Positions 1 through 8,992 of a stretch of DNA of 64,000 nucleotides are shown here, one piece after another (the first letter of the stretch is position 1; each line of letters opens with the position of its first letter). A model generated the notes under the pieces. It saw only the letters and a program-made list of their open reading frames with translations. It had not been told where the DNA came from and did not search any database. The stretch comes from Nanobdellota archaeon (GTDB lineage Archaea > Nanobdellota > Nanobdellia > Woesearchaeales > WJKV01), in NCBI GenBank assembly GCA_023133595.1, contig JAGLWF010000004.1:42917-106916 (forward strand), given 5' to 3'. The position numbers and the translations under genes were made by a program.

Positions 1-32
1 ATAATAAATCCAGAGAAGAAAAAATAATTCTT

Positions 33-434
33 TTATTTTAATTTCTTTTCAATGTCAGCTAGTTTCTTTTCGATCTTATCCAATCTTTTCCCAATATCTT
101 TCCATGCGTCCAATACTATTTCGTGCGGTGGTTTTGGCCTGAACTCTGGAGGCACTGCTTTTCTTCCACGCAGAAAACTCAAGATCTTCTTATCTTTTAA
201 GGTATAATATTTCTTGCCTTCAATCCAATTACTCTCCACAAGCCCAATTTCTGTAAGAATATTCAGGTGGAAATCCACTGTCTGCGGCTTCTTCTTGATT
301 TCAGCAGCCAGTTCTGACAGGTATTTAGGTTTCTTAGCCAGAACTAGAAGAATCTCTTGCCTTATATGAGAAGCTAGTGCTTTATGCACGATTTCATCAA
401 AAACATGCGGTGGGGCTGGTGGCATATCATACAT
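33..434 (-). CDS. ArsR-like winged-helix transcriptional regulator with C-terminal coiled coil
   Basis: ALASHIRQEILLVLAKKPKYLSELAAEIKKKPQTVDFHLNILTEIGLVE wHTH pattern, then a KKL-rich coiled coil. Confidence 0.8.
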   Translation of the reverse strand: MYDMPPAPPHVFDEIVHKALASHIRQEILLVLAKKPKYLSELAAEIKKKPQTVDFHLNILTEIGLVESNWIEGKKYYTLKDKKILSFLRGRKAVPPEFRPKPPHEIVLDAWKDIGKRLDKIEKKLADIEKKLK

Positions 435-525
435 GTATCGGTTTTTCTATATAAATCTTACGCTTCGAGTTTCCCAGAAAAGCCGAAAGTTTTATATATT
501 TCTAGTACTTTCTATATTTCTAGGA

Positions 526-540
526 AAGCCGAAACGGCTT
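526..540. promoter_or_regulatory. Inverted repeat AAGCCG-AAA-CGGCTT between divergent regulator and microprotein
   Basis: Perfect 6-bp arms; related AAAGCCGAAA repeated at about 477-489 and 523-535. Confidence 0.5.
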
Positions 541-551
541 GGAGGTAAAAA

Positions 552-683
552 ATGGTAAGACATCCAACACCGCCTCATGAGAGGCACAGAAGAGGTCCAG
601 AATTCGAACCAACTCATGGCGAGATCATGGACAAATTAGAAGAATTGGAAGCATTTATTCGGGAATTAGTCGAGAGGCGATGA
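552..683 (+). CDS. 43-aa microprotein, divergent from the ArsR-like regulator
   Basis: ATG with GGAGGT 11 nt upstream; translates MVRHPTPPHERHRRGPEFEPTHGEIMDKLEELEAFIRELVERR; below the ORF-track cutoff. Confidence 0.6.
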   Translation: MVRHPTPPHERHRRGPEFEPTHGEIMDKLEELEAFIRELVERR

Positions 684-747
684 TTCCCTTTTATATTTTT
701 CTTAATATTTGAGAAATCTTTTTAAATACCTTCAGATATGATTGTTC

Positions 748-1662
748 ATGTTAAGCAAAGAAGAGTATTTGATCGGATTTCATGCACGTTCTATGGAAGA
801 ATTGCTTCGTGTTGTTTCTTTCAAGAAAGTTAATCTGGTCGAACTCAAGCCAGATTATATCCAGAGAAGAAGTAGAGTTTCTTTATATGAATATCAAGAT
901 GGAAAATTTACAATCAATCACAAAGTAGCCGAAGAAATTCGAGAGATATGTTACAGGCATTATATCGCACAGATCCAGCTTCATGTTCCGTTTGAGACAA
1001 AGAATGATCCATCTGAAGAAAAAGGATTATGCTACGCAAATAAGGAGCATCACGACACCCTTATTGCAAGATTTGAAATGATCAATGAATTATATGAAAA
1101 ATATAGTATTGGTGCTGTTGCTGTTGTACATCCACCAGCATTTAGATTAGAAGGTAAAGAAGTCTGGTCAATCGATGAAGCAATTGCAGCAGGAAGAAAA
1201 TTCTTTGCGCGATTAGACGCATTAATTAAGGAAAGAAGATACAAATTCAAAGTTGGAATTGAAAATATGGTCAATCCTAAAAAAAGTGGCTCGTCATGTA
1301 TTGGTTATCTTCCGAATCAAATTGATAAACTTATTGGAAGAACGTCAGAGATTGGAATAAATATTGATTCTGGTCATAGATTATTGGCACACGAGATGTC
1401 TATTGCCCGCTTATTTAGTTATGGTGATATTGTGTCAATGCATTTTCATACGAATTCTGGTGAATTTGATGCAGACAGTTATGATGACGATGAACACGAG
1501 TTTGCAACAGAAAAAAATCACGTCCATTATTGGCGATACATTGCAGGAATAAGAAGAAGGGACACACCAGTTATACTTGAAATTTCGAGGTCGCAAATGA
1601 AGAAACTTTCTGATACAGAAATAGGGATGTATCTCACTCAATTGCGAAATCATATTTGGTAG
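748..1662 (+). CDS. Xylose-isomerase-like / AP-endonuclease-2-like TIM-barrel protein
   Basis: VAVVHPPAF, KVGIENM, INIDSGHRL, VSMHFHTN, VILEIS motifs; ATG at 748 preferred over TTG 742. Confidence 0.65.
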   Translation: MLSKEEYLIGFHARSMEELLRVVSFKKVNLVELKPDYIQRRSRVSLYEYQDGKFTINHKVAEEIREICYRHYIAQIQLHVPFETKNDPSEEKGLCYANKEHHDTLIARFEMINELYEKYSIGAVAVVHPPAFRLEGKEVWSIDEAIAAGRKFFARLDALIKERRYKFKVGIENMVNPKKSGSSCIGYLPNQIDKLIGRTSEIGINIDSGHRLLAHEMSIARLFSYGDIVSMHFHTNSGEFDADSYDDDEHEFATEKNHVHYWRYIAGIRRRDTPVILEISRSQMKKLSDTEIGMYLTQLRNHIW

Positions 1663-1664
1663 AA

Positions 1665-2255
1665 TCAGGCTTCATAGAATTTAGTTATTTCTTGCTCTAA
1701 TCGATCCAAACATCCTTGCGGTGCAACAAATGAAAAATAAGCTAGAATCCGATCATACTTGTGTAACTGCATCTGAGGACCCTTCTCCCAGAAATAAATA
1801 ATTGGTTTTTCAAAATCCATTGCTCGTGCACTGATATTTTCAACATCAGGAGAAGGAATTCCCATGTATGCCAGGACAAGTTGAACCTGGGGAACCATAA
1901 TATCATTGGTCAAAACATATGTATCTCGAGGTGAAAGTTCAGTTTTATCTTCTGGGGATCCTACAAATTTATGCGGAAGAAAAGCTTTGTGCCCAAGTCT
2001 ATCACAGAGTTCTCCAATAGCTTCGTAAAACATAGCTTTATTTCTTGTTCCCTGTTGACTAAGATCATGTGCAAGAAGAATTTCAAACTGATTAAAATCT
2101 CCACCAACAAAAGTCCTTAAAAACTTCCACCTATCAACCTCATGATCTAAATCAAGGTCTGGGTTCATTGCGCATATCTCCAGAAATTTAAGTAGATTTC
2201 TATCTTTAGGATCTAATCCATGCCCTCGAATAAATTCTTCAACTTCTTTTCCCAT
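1665..2255 (-). CDS. Nucleoside 2-deoxyribosyltransferase-like Rossmann protein (tentative)
   Basis: ILLAHDLSQQGTRNKAMFYEAIGELCDRLGHKAFLPHK...VQLVLAYMGIPSPDVENISARAMDFEKPIIYFWEKG resembles the family layout. Confidence 0.45.
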   Translation of the reverse strand: MGKEVEEFIRGHGLDPKDRNLLKFLEICAMNPDLDLDHEVDRWKFLRTFVGGDFNQFEILLAHDLSQQGTRNKAMFYEAIGELCDRLGHKAFLPHKFVGSPEDKTELSPRDTYVLTNDIMVPQVQLVLAYMGIPSPDVENISARAMDFEKPIIYFWEKGPQMQLHKYDRILAYFSFVAPQGCLDRLEQEITKFYEA

Positions 2256-2288
2256 AGAAAAGTAGGATTGCAGCGAATATATAAAACT

Positions 2289-4229
2289 TTACTTTGTCGT
2301 CATAACCCAGACACCATTCCATTCTTTTGGCGGGGGTGTTCGTTTGAATCTTCTGCATCGTTCGGCAAAGACTTCTGCAGCCACATCTTTTTTGATTTTA
2401 AGTGCATTTCTAAATTCTTTAAGTGCATTTTCCCACCTCTTGTTCAGATAGTTTTCTAGACCTGCTTCGTAAGCAGAGATCAATTCATAATCATCTTTCT
2501 TCACATCCTCTTTTCGGCCCACAAGTTCGTAGATAAATATCGGCCTCTTTTTTCCTTTGACAGCGACGAGATCCAATTTTCGTGTCACGAATTTGTCGGC
2601 AACGCGTTTCTGTGTGTTTTCACTGATGACAATCTCTACTCCGTATTGTTTTGTTATTCCCTCTAATCGTGAACCTAAATTGATTGTATCTCCGATCGCA
2701 GTGTAATCAAAACGATCATAAGAACCTAGATTGCCAATGACAGCTTTTCCAGTATTCAGTCCGATTCCGACGCGGATCTCTGGGAAACCTTCTTGTTTCC
2801 ATTTCTTGCGCAGTTCCCGAAGATCTTTTGCCATGTCAATTGCTGTCGAACATCCTAGTATTGCGTGATTTGGCTGGTCCAGTGGCGCTCCCCAGAATGC
2901 CATGATCGCATCCCCAATATATTTGTCAACAACACCTTGATGATTAAGGATGATCTTTGTCATTGCACTGAGATATTCATTCAAGACATGAACTAATTTT
3001 TCTGGTGTAATCTCTTCTGATATTGTTGTAAATCCCCGGATGTCAGAGAAAAACACAGTGATCTCTCTTTTCTGCCCTCCAAGTTTCAAGAGCGAAGGGT
3101 TTTTCAGAAGTTCCTCGATGACAACTGGCGAAACATACTTGCCGAACATGTTATGCAATTCTTTTTTTGATTTTTTCTCAGACATGTAGAAATAAAGTAT
3201 TGTGATTGTATAAGTCAGGCCGATTGCAATCGGAACATACAATATGTTCATGATTACCCCAAAATTAAACGCGTAAATAGCAAGAAAGATGTACGCCACG
3301 CCGAGCACAGCAGCAGTAATTGAGGCACTGAATATATGCATCTTCCAGATGATAATGGCTGTAAGCAATGCAGCGATGAAAATCAACAATATGATTGATA
3401 ATACTGACTGTTGTCTAAGAAAGTCTTTCAGTATCATTGTCTGGATTGTGTTTGCATGCACTTCAACTCCAGGCATTGCTTTTCCAGCAGAAGTCGGAAC
3501 AAAAGATTCGTCGTGCAGGTCCGGGGCAGTCGCTCCTATCAAGACTAATTTATCTTCAAACTCAGACTTGTCAACCCGATCATTAATCAAATCAGTAAAA
3601 GAATACTGTCTGAAACTTCCGGGTTTGTCTACAAAATTTATCAGGAACCGGTTCGCCTTTTCTATTTCTTTTTTCCAGTAATGCTTGTGAACAACGTATG
3701 CAAAATTATCATACTCGTCGCTGATATCCATGTTTACGCTTCTGCTTATTCCATCTGCATCAGTGATGATATTGACATAACCTAGATCCGTATCTTGATT
3801 GATATTTTCAACTGGAAGAAGCAGGTCTTTTCCAACAACTCGTCCATCCTCAATAATAAACTTGGTATATTCAATTGGGATTACAACATTTCCAGCACGT
3901 CTGATCGCTTCGCCAAAAATAATATCTTTCTCTTCCTCTTCTGATTCTTCAAAGAATGCAACATCTATTCCAACAGTCTTTGCTCCAGAGAGAAAATCAA
4001 CCACTTCTGCAAACTTGTCCCTGTCCCAGGGCCAGCGGCCTATCTCCTGCAAACTTTTGTCGTCGATCGCAATAAGAATTATGCTATCCAATGGAGTTTT
4101 TCCTCCATAAAGATTATCACTAAGTTTTAATTGAATATTAGACAAGAAACCAATAGAAAAAAGTAAAGAGCAAATTATTGCGCATAGTAGCGCAATGCCA
4201 ATGCATTTGCCTAATCTGCTTTTGATCAT
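2289..4229 (-). CDS. CHASE2-domain class III adenylate/guanylate cyclase
   Basis: Extracellular CHASE2-like region, TM helices, then EITVFFSDIRGFTTISEEITPEKLVHVLNEYL...DKYIGDAIMAFWGAP...VRVGIGLNTGKAVIGNLGS. Confidence 0.9.
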   Translation of the reverse strand: MIKSRLGKCIGIALLCAIICSLLFSIGFLSNIQLKLSDNLYGGKTPLDSIILIAIDDKSLQEIGRWPWDRDKFAEVVDFLSGAKTVGIDVAFFEESEEEEKDIIFGEAIRRAGNVVIPIEYTKFIIEDGRVVGKDLLLPVENINQDTDLGYVNIITDADGISRSVNMDISDEYDNFAYVVHKHYWKKEIEKANRFLINFVDKPGSFRQYSFTDLINDRVDKSEFEDKLVLIGATAPDLHDESFVPTSAGKAMPGVEVHANTIQTMILKDFLRQQSVLSIILLIFIAALLTAIIIWKMHIFSASITAAVLGVAYIFLAIYAFNFGVIMNILYVPIAIGLTYTITILYFYMSEKKSKKELHNMFGKYVSPVVIEELLKNPSLLKLGGQKREITVFFSDIRGFTTISEEITPEKLVHVLNEYLSAMTKIILNHQGVVDKYIGDAIMAFWGAPLDQPNHAILGCSTAIDMAKDLRELRKKWKQEGFPEIRVGIGLNTGKAVIGNLGSYDRFDYTAIGDTINLGSRLEGITKQYGVEIVISENTQKRVADKFVTRKLDLVAVKGKKRPIFIYELVGRKEDVKKDDYELISAYEAGLENYLNKRWENALKEFRNALKIKKDVAAEVFAERCRRFKRTPPPKEWNGVWVMTTK

Positions 4230-4231
4230 TT

Positions 4232-5218
4232 CTATCTTCTTATAACTTCTCTATCAACCTCTCGGATCGGTTCTGGAGCTGGAGCTGGCTCCCGAACTGG
4301 TTCATCCTCTTTTTCTGGTTCTCTCTCTTCAACTCTCTTCCGAATTCGAAGCAGATCTTCTCTAGTAAAGTCTCCTGCTTCGACTTTCTCGATCATCCTG
4401 TTTGTCTTGATCACTTCTTCTGTCATTCTTCGAACTTTTCTTATCGCTTCCATCTTGACTGGTGCTTTTGCTTCGATCTCGTCAAGATTAGCCTCCCCTC
4501 TGTCAACTTTCTCAAGACCTCGTGTTATATCCTCATCACTGAAATCATGTGTTTTCTTTGCGATATTCACCATAAATCTTTTCTTCTCAATCTCTCGTTC
4601 ACGCAATAGCTTGATATGCTTGACAACTTTTCTCATTCTCATTGCGATTCTTGCTCTCTCTTCTTCTGTGATCTCTTCATCAAACAATTCTCCGTCACGA
4701 AGAATAGCTTTCCTTCCCTGCATGATTCTTTTCACTATATCTCCGCGCTTGACTTCAACCTCTCCTTCACCAACAACAACTGATTCCATGTTTATACCAA
4801 AGCCAGTGCCTCGTACTGTAGCAACTGTGTTTGGAGTTTCAACAGAATACTCTCCTATTCCAGCCATTCCAGTGAATTTGTTCCAGGTAGAACCAGATTC
4901 CTGCTTTACTTTCACATTTTCTTTGTTCAAGTTAGCGATTGCGACTTCTGTTTCTGAATCCAGATTTATGATAACACTTTCGTGCAGGATAATAGTTGCT
5001 TCTGAATCTGCTCCAGTCTTCACTTTGTCATCCAAATCTAAGTCCATATCATCAACAGCAGGCTTCCATCCACTGCCTGTGTTAACCATGACCTCTCCAG
5101 ACTCAATGTTCAGGAAGGCAACTCTGGTCGCGCTTCCTGTTATTGAGAAATACCCAATACCCCCTATCAGGATTATGATAATGAATATAGCTAATGAAAT
5201 ATACTTGAATTTTTTCAT
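4232..5218 (-). CDS. FecR-domain membrane-anchored protein
   Basis: N-terminal TM; GEVMVNTGSGWKPAVDDMDLDLDDKVKTGADSEATIILHES...VETPNTVATVRGTGFGI; 2 nt from the cyclase gene. Confidence 0.85.
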   Translation of the reverse strand: MKKFKYISLAIFIIIILIGGIGYFSITGSATRVAFLNIESGEVMVNTGSGWKPAVDDMDLDLDDKVKTGADSEATIILHESVIINLDSETEVAIANLNKENVKVKQESGSTWNKFTGMAGIGEYSVETPNTVATVRGTGFGINMESVVVGEGEVEVKRGDIVKRIMQGRKAILRDGELFDEEITEEERARIAMRMRKVVKHIKLLREREIEKKRFMVNIAKKTHDFSDEDITRGLEKVDRGEANLDEIEAKAPVKMEAIRKVRRMTEEVIKTNRMIEKVEAGDFTREDLLRIRKRVEEREPEKEDEPVREPAPAPEPIREVDREVIRR

Positions 5219-5342
5219 ATAAACACCCCCAGATACTAATAAGGCAGATTTTAAGCTATATAAATGCTTTGATTGAGTATGTCATCCCCTATAAGGGACA
5301 ATGTCCATAACCTTTATAAGAGACACTTATCTATGATTTTAT

Positions 5343-6485
5343 ATGGGAATCTGGCGAATATTAGGCGGAGCAGGAATTGCATGGGCACTCCTCAGCGGAT
5401 GTGGCGGAGATGATGCTCTAGAGGATAGAGTAGCTCAGAGCCAAAAAGCAAAAATCAAAGAACAAATCGAAGAAGAGTTGAAGATCATGCGTGCTAGCAT
5501 TCTAAGTTATCTTGCACAACCAAGTTTTACTAGTTCTGATTTTATGAATCAGATAACAGGAATAGATGCAAGAATGGAAATGATTGAATTAGGCGACCGT
5601 ATGGTTTACATGTCAATTCCAAGTGATAATGATTACAACGAAGCAGCTCAAAAATTGTCAGTAGACCCAAACAGTGTAGAATGGGGACAATTGGATGATG
5701 AGGGTAATTTAGTTTTAGGACCATATGTACTTAACAAAGATGATGTTTATTTTATGAGAGTTCCAATAGATGATTTCAAGATTGATCCTGAAACTAGAGT
5801 AAAGATCAATTATAAAAATGTTCTTAACTATGATATCTCTATGGATGAACTTAATGATTTTATAATTAACAAGAGTATCTATGGTGGATTGCTGAATGTA
5901 TATGCAGGAGATAATCCAACTGGCATACCAAGACAGTTTGCAAACCACGGTGTTATGGTTGCGAGGAAGGGAGAGTCTTCACTACAGAGATTTGTCTCTC
6001 GATTACTCAAAGGATGCAAAACTAATGAACAGAAAGCACAACGATTATTAGATTTTGTAACTCTAGGGATTGAATTTGACGAGACTGCAAATGACAATGG
6101 AGACACATTGAAAAGACCAAATGAAGTGTTGATGACAAAAAAAGCTGATTGCAGTGGAAAATCAATTTTACTGGCATCTCTTTACGAGCAGACAGGTCTA
6201 GATTATTTCTTTCTCTACACTAAAGACCATATCACAGTAGCTGTTGCTGGTGACTTCAAGAATGAAAATGATCTTTGTTTTGAATTTAAAGATAAAAATT
6301 ATTTTATCGCAGAAGCAACATACGGAGACGTACTACCAAATGGGAAAGTAATACCAGGAAGATTTGTAATTGGTAAGAGCGAACAAATTGAAAACCCTAC
6401 CGAAGGTATGATAGGTTACCAAATGCCAGGAGAGGATGCTCCAGTTTTTAACATGAGTACTGGTAAAGCTTACCCTTTTAGATAA
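5343..6485 (+). CDS. Lipoprotein with transglutaminase-like domain
   Basis: Lipobox-like ALLSGC; KADCSGKSILLASLYEQTGL...KDHITVAV. Confidence 0.65.
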   Translation: MGIWRILGGAGIAWALLSGCGGDDALEDRVAQSQKAKIKEQIEEELKIMRASILSYLAQPSFTSSDFMNQITGIDARMEMIELGDRMVYMSIPSDNDYNEAAQKLSVDPNSVEWGQLDDEGNLVLGPYVLNKDDVYFMRVPIDDFKIDPETRVKINYKNVLNYDISMDELNDFIINKSIYGGLLNVYAGDNPTGIPRQFANHGVMVARKGESSLQRFVSRLLKGCKTNEQKAQRLLDFVTLGIEFDETANDNGDTLKRPNEVLMTKKADCSGKSILLASLYEQTGLDYFFLYTKDHITVAVAGDFKNENDLCFEFKDKNYFIAEATYGDVLPNGKVIPGRFVIGKSEQIENPTEGMIGYQMPGEDAPVFNMSTGKAYPFR

Positions 6486-6504
6486 ACATATTTAGAAAAA
6501 ATAA

Positions 6505-6768
6505 TTATTCTATTTTTACTTCTTTTCCGATTGCCTGGCCTGGCATGCCTCTCTCGAAAATAACTCGCACAGCGCCTTTATTGCCATGTGCAGCAGAAAT
6601 CTTACCGACAATTTGCTTCTTCTCTTTACCTTCTGTTGTGAATATAACTTTCTTCCCTACTAATTTCTCTGCTTTTGCTTTAGAATCACTGCCTGCTACT
6701 AGCACAATCATCTGATTGTCCTTTTGCCTTGTTCTACTCTTTCTGAAGTTTGCTATTTGTGCTTTCAT
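6505..6768 (-). CDS. rpl35ae: Ribosomal protein eL33 (L35Ae)
   Basis: L35Ae-like sequence QMIVLVAG...LVGKKVIFTTEGKEKKQIVGKISAAHGNKGAVRVIFERGMPGQAIGKEV. Confidence 0.85.
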   Translation of the reverse strand: MKAQIANFRKSRTRQKDNQMIVLVAGSDSKAKAEKLVGKKVIFTTEGKEKKQIVGKISAAHGNKGAVRVIFERGMPGQAIGKEVKIE

Positions 6769-6874
6769 ATCCTCAGATATTTAGAAGTGGTATTTAAAGG
6801 TATTCCTAGATTGAATCCTTTATAAATAGATCCGCATAACCTTTATAAATATCCTCAAGCATAGTATATGATAT

Positions 6875-6896
6875 AAATGTCCTATTTTGGACATTT
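6875..6896. promoter_or_regulatory. Inverted repeat AAATGTCC-N6-GGACATTT upstream of Fis-HTH gene
   Basis: Perfect 8-bp arms. Confidence 0.55.
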
Positions 6897-6928
6897 TTAA
6901 AGAAAATTCATATATAAAATCTGACAAA

Positions 6929-7552
6929 ATGGTCTCACTTGAACGTATAACCCAAAGAAAGGAGCGGATCGCGCCAGTCGTAGAAAAAGAGATGGAGCGC
7001 TTCCTAGGTGTCAGTGTCAAGCAGATCAATGAGGATATTTCTAACAAACTGATCTCAGGCAATATGGATTTTGAGATTGATCTCTTAATCAAATTCAAGA
7101 AGGCCAAAGAGCTGTTCAAGAAAGAATTCTTGATCAGATTATTACAATATACAAACGGAAACATAAGTGAGGCTGCACGGATCGCTGCGATTGACAGGAG
7201 ATCTATCCACAGACTGATCCAGAAGTTCAAATTAAAGGTCGAGGGTTTCAGGGATCAGCCGTATTTCTTTGAAGAAGACAAGAAAGAGATGTATGTAAGG
7301 AATGTTGTTGAAAAAATATTAGACAAATATCAATTGACAAAAGAATTACAGGTCGATGAAGAAACAGCTAAGAACATAACAAAAAGATTGCCTGACATCA
7401 GGGTTACTTTTGAAGAAGCTATAGATCTGTTTGAGAAAGCATATTTAGAAGAGGCTCTGAAAGAGCACGGTGACATAACAAAAGCTGCAAGAGCAGTTGG
7501 TTTACGATACGAAACTCTGCACAAGAAAGCAAAAGAGCACGGTTTGAGGTAA
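6929..7552 (+). CDS. Protein with two Fis-type HTH domains and no AAA+ domain
   Basis: LLQYTNGNISEAARIAAIDRRSIHRLIQKFKL and ALKEHGDITKAARAVGLRYETLHKKAKEHGL; ATG 6929 preferred to TTG 6887 because a TATA-like tract lies between. Confidence 0.8.
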   Translation: MVSLERITQRKERIAPVVEKEMERFLGVSVKQINEDISNKLISGNMDFEIDLLIKFKKAKELFKKEFLIRLLQYTNGNISEAARIAAIDRRSIHRLIQKFKLKVEGFRDQPYFFEEDKKEMYVRNVVEKILDKYQLTKELQVDEETAKNITKRLPDIRVTFEEAIDLFEKAYLEEALKEHGDITKAARAVGLRYETLHKKAKEHGLR

Positions 7553-7557
7553 ATGAA

Positions 7558-8229
7558 ATGAACAAATTCAGACTTATAGGCATTGCACTCTTCATTGTTG
7601 CAATCATCTTGATAGGCTGTGCACCAGATGAAGCACAGATAGTCAGGAAAACACCACTGCCAGAGGCGGATGTTTTTACCAGTGCTGCTGTTGCAGAACC
7701 AAAAGCAGAAGAGAAAGAGGAACCTGTTGAAGAGAAACAAGACATAAAAGAAATATTAGAAGAGACAATCAAAGAAAAAGAGGAAGAAACTACAAAAGAA
7801 GCTGATCCTAGATCAGAGGAATTGTTAAGAGAATTAAAATACAAATACCTGATCGATCTTACAACCCTGACAGCAAGCAATTGCGATGAGAAAGAGATGG
7901 ACCTAAAGATACAATTACTAACCAAACGGAACAATATAGAGAATCTTGAAGAGGATATTGTTAAAGGGCAGGAAAGACTGCTTGAGAAGGAGAAGATTTA
8001 TGGTCGAAAGCTTGAAGCATACCAGAACGCGACATTAACAGAAGACGAGGCATTAATCAAGGATGCGAGACGAGAGATGAACAATGCAAAAGATGTTATG
8101 GATGAAAAAGAGGAAGATCTTTTTGATCTGAAGGAAAAGCTTGAAGATACTGAAGATTATATTATCAAAGTTGAGGAAACACTGGAAAAAGTGCGTGATG
8201 AATGTAAAAGATTGAGGTCACGAGGTTAA
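7558..8229 (+). CDS. Coiled-coil lipoprotein
   Basis: LIGIALFIVAIILIGCAP lipobox, Glu-rich helix. Confidence 0.65.
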   Translation: MNKFRLIGIALFIVAIILIGCAPDEAQIVRKTPLPEADVFTSAAVAEPKAEEKEEPVEEKQDIKEILEETIKEKEEETTKEADPRSEELLRELKYKYLIDLTTLTASNCDEKEMDLKIQLLTKRNNIENLEEDIVKGQERLLEKEKIYGRKLEAYQNATLTEDEALIKDARREMNNAKDVMDEKEEDLFDLKEKLEDTEDYIIKVEETLEKVRDECKRLRSRG

Positions 8230-8230
8230 A

Positions 8231-8992
8231 ATGGGCAGAAAAGTAACAATGGAACAACGATTGGAACGTTTTATTTATGAAGAGAATTTACGTAACAGTA
8301 GGATAACCAGAGTAATTACTTCAGCAGAAGCTGCAAAGAAATTCATGCAACAGAAAGGTTATCAAGATCGTTATAATGATCCAGCTACTCTTGATGAATT
8401 AGAAGCTAAGGATGAAGAAGGGATGATCGAGGCTGCAAAAAGGATAAGACAAAAAAGACCAGTCGCTGTTGTGAGACTGACACGCCTTGATTGTATTGAT
8501 CCCAGAACAAATGAATATGAGGAAACATCTGTCCGTAAGGTGAGACTTTATGATTTAGACTGGTTGAATACAAATCATATTATTCTAATTGGCAGAGATT
8601 CACGCTGTGACCTGAGACCTTTCCTTAAGCCCGTGAAAGAATATGAGGATATTCACAAAGATAAAGTTCCAACAGATATGGAAATCTCAAAATTACACGG
8701 CATTATATATTGGAAGAGAGGAAAGCTTTTCTACAAAGATAGAAGTGCTAATGGATCGACTGATAATGATGATAAGATAATCCATAACAGTAAGATAGAA
8801 TGGCACGATCCTCTTCAATACATTGGCTTTGGCCAATTCATCCCGATTAAAAGAGCACGAAACAACTCATACACAGATCCTCGGACCCAAAGAAGGGTAG
8901 TGAAGAGGGATTTAGTCGAGTGCAGACAATCAAGATTCAAGCTTTGGTGGAGCACCTATGAAATGGATGAGATGAGCAAAGCTTTAGATTAA
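8231..8992 (+). CDS. FHA-domain protein
   Basis: ILIGRDSRCDLRPF...ISKLHGIIYWKRGKLFYKDRSANGSTDND matches the FHA GR/S/H/N pattern. Confidence 0.8.
   Translation: MGRKVTMEQRLERFIYEENLRNSRITRVITSAEAAKKFMQQKGYQDRYNDPATLDELEAKDEEGMIEAAKRIRQKRPVAVVRLTRLDCIDPRTNEYEETSVRKVRLYDLDWLNTNHIILIGRDSRCDLRPFLKPVKEYEDIHKDKVPTDMEISKLHGIIYWKRGKLFYKDRSANGSTDNDDKIIHNSKIEWHDPLQYIGFGQFIPIKRARNNSYTDPRTQRRVVKRDLVECRQSRFKLWWSTYEMDEMSKALD

Noticed and set aside
1050-1274. Opposite-strand ORFs in the track overlapping solid genes (for example 1050-1274, 4407-5222, 25730-26683, 28468-28983)
   Set aside because: They are antisense shadows of genes with clear protein motifs and show no recognisable domains.
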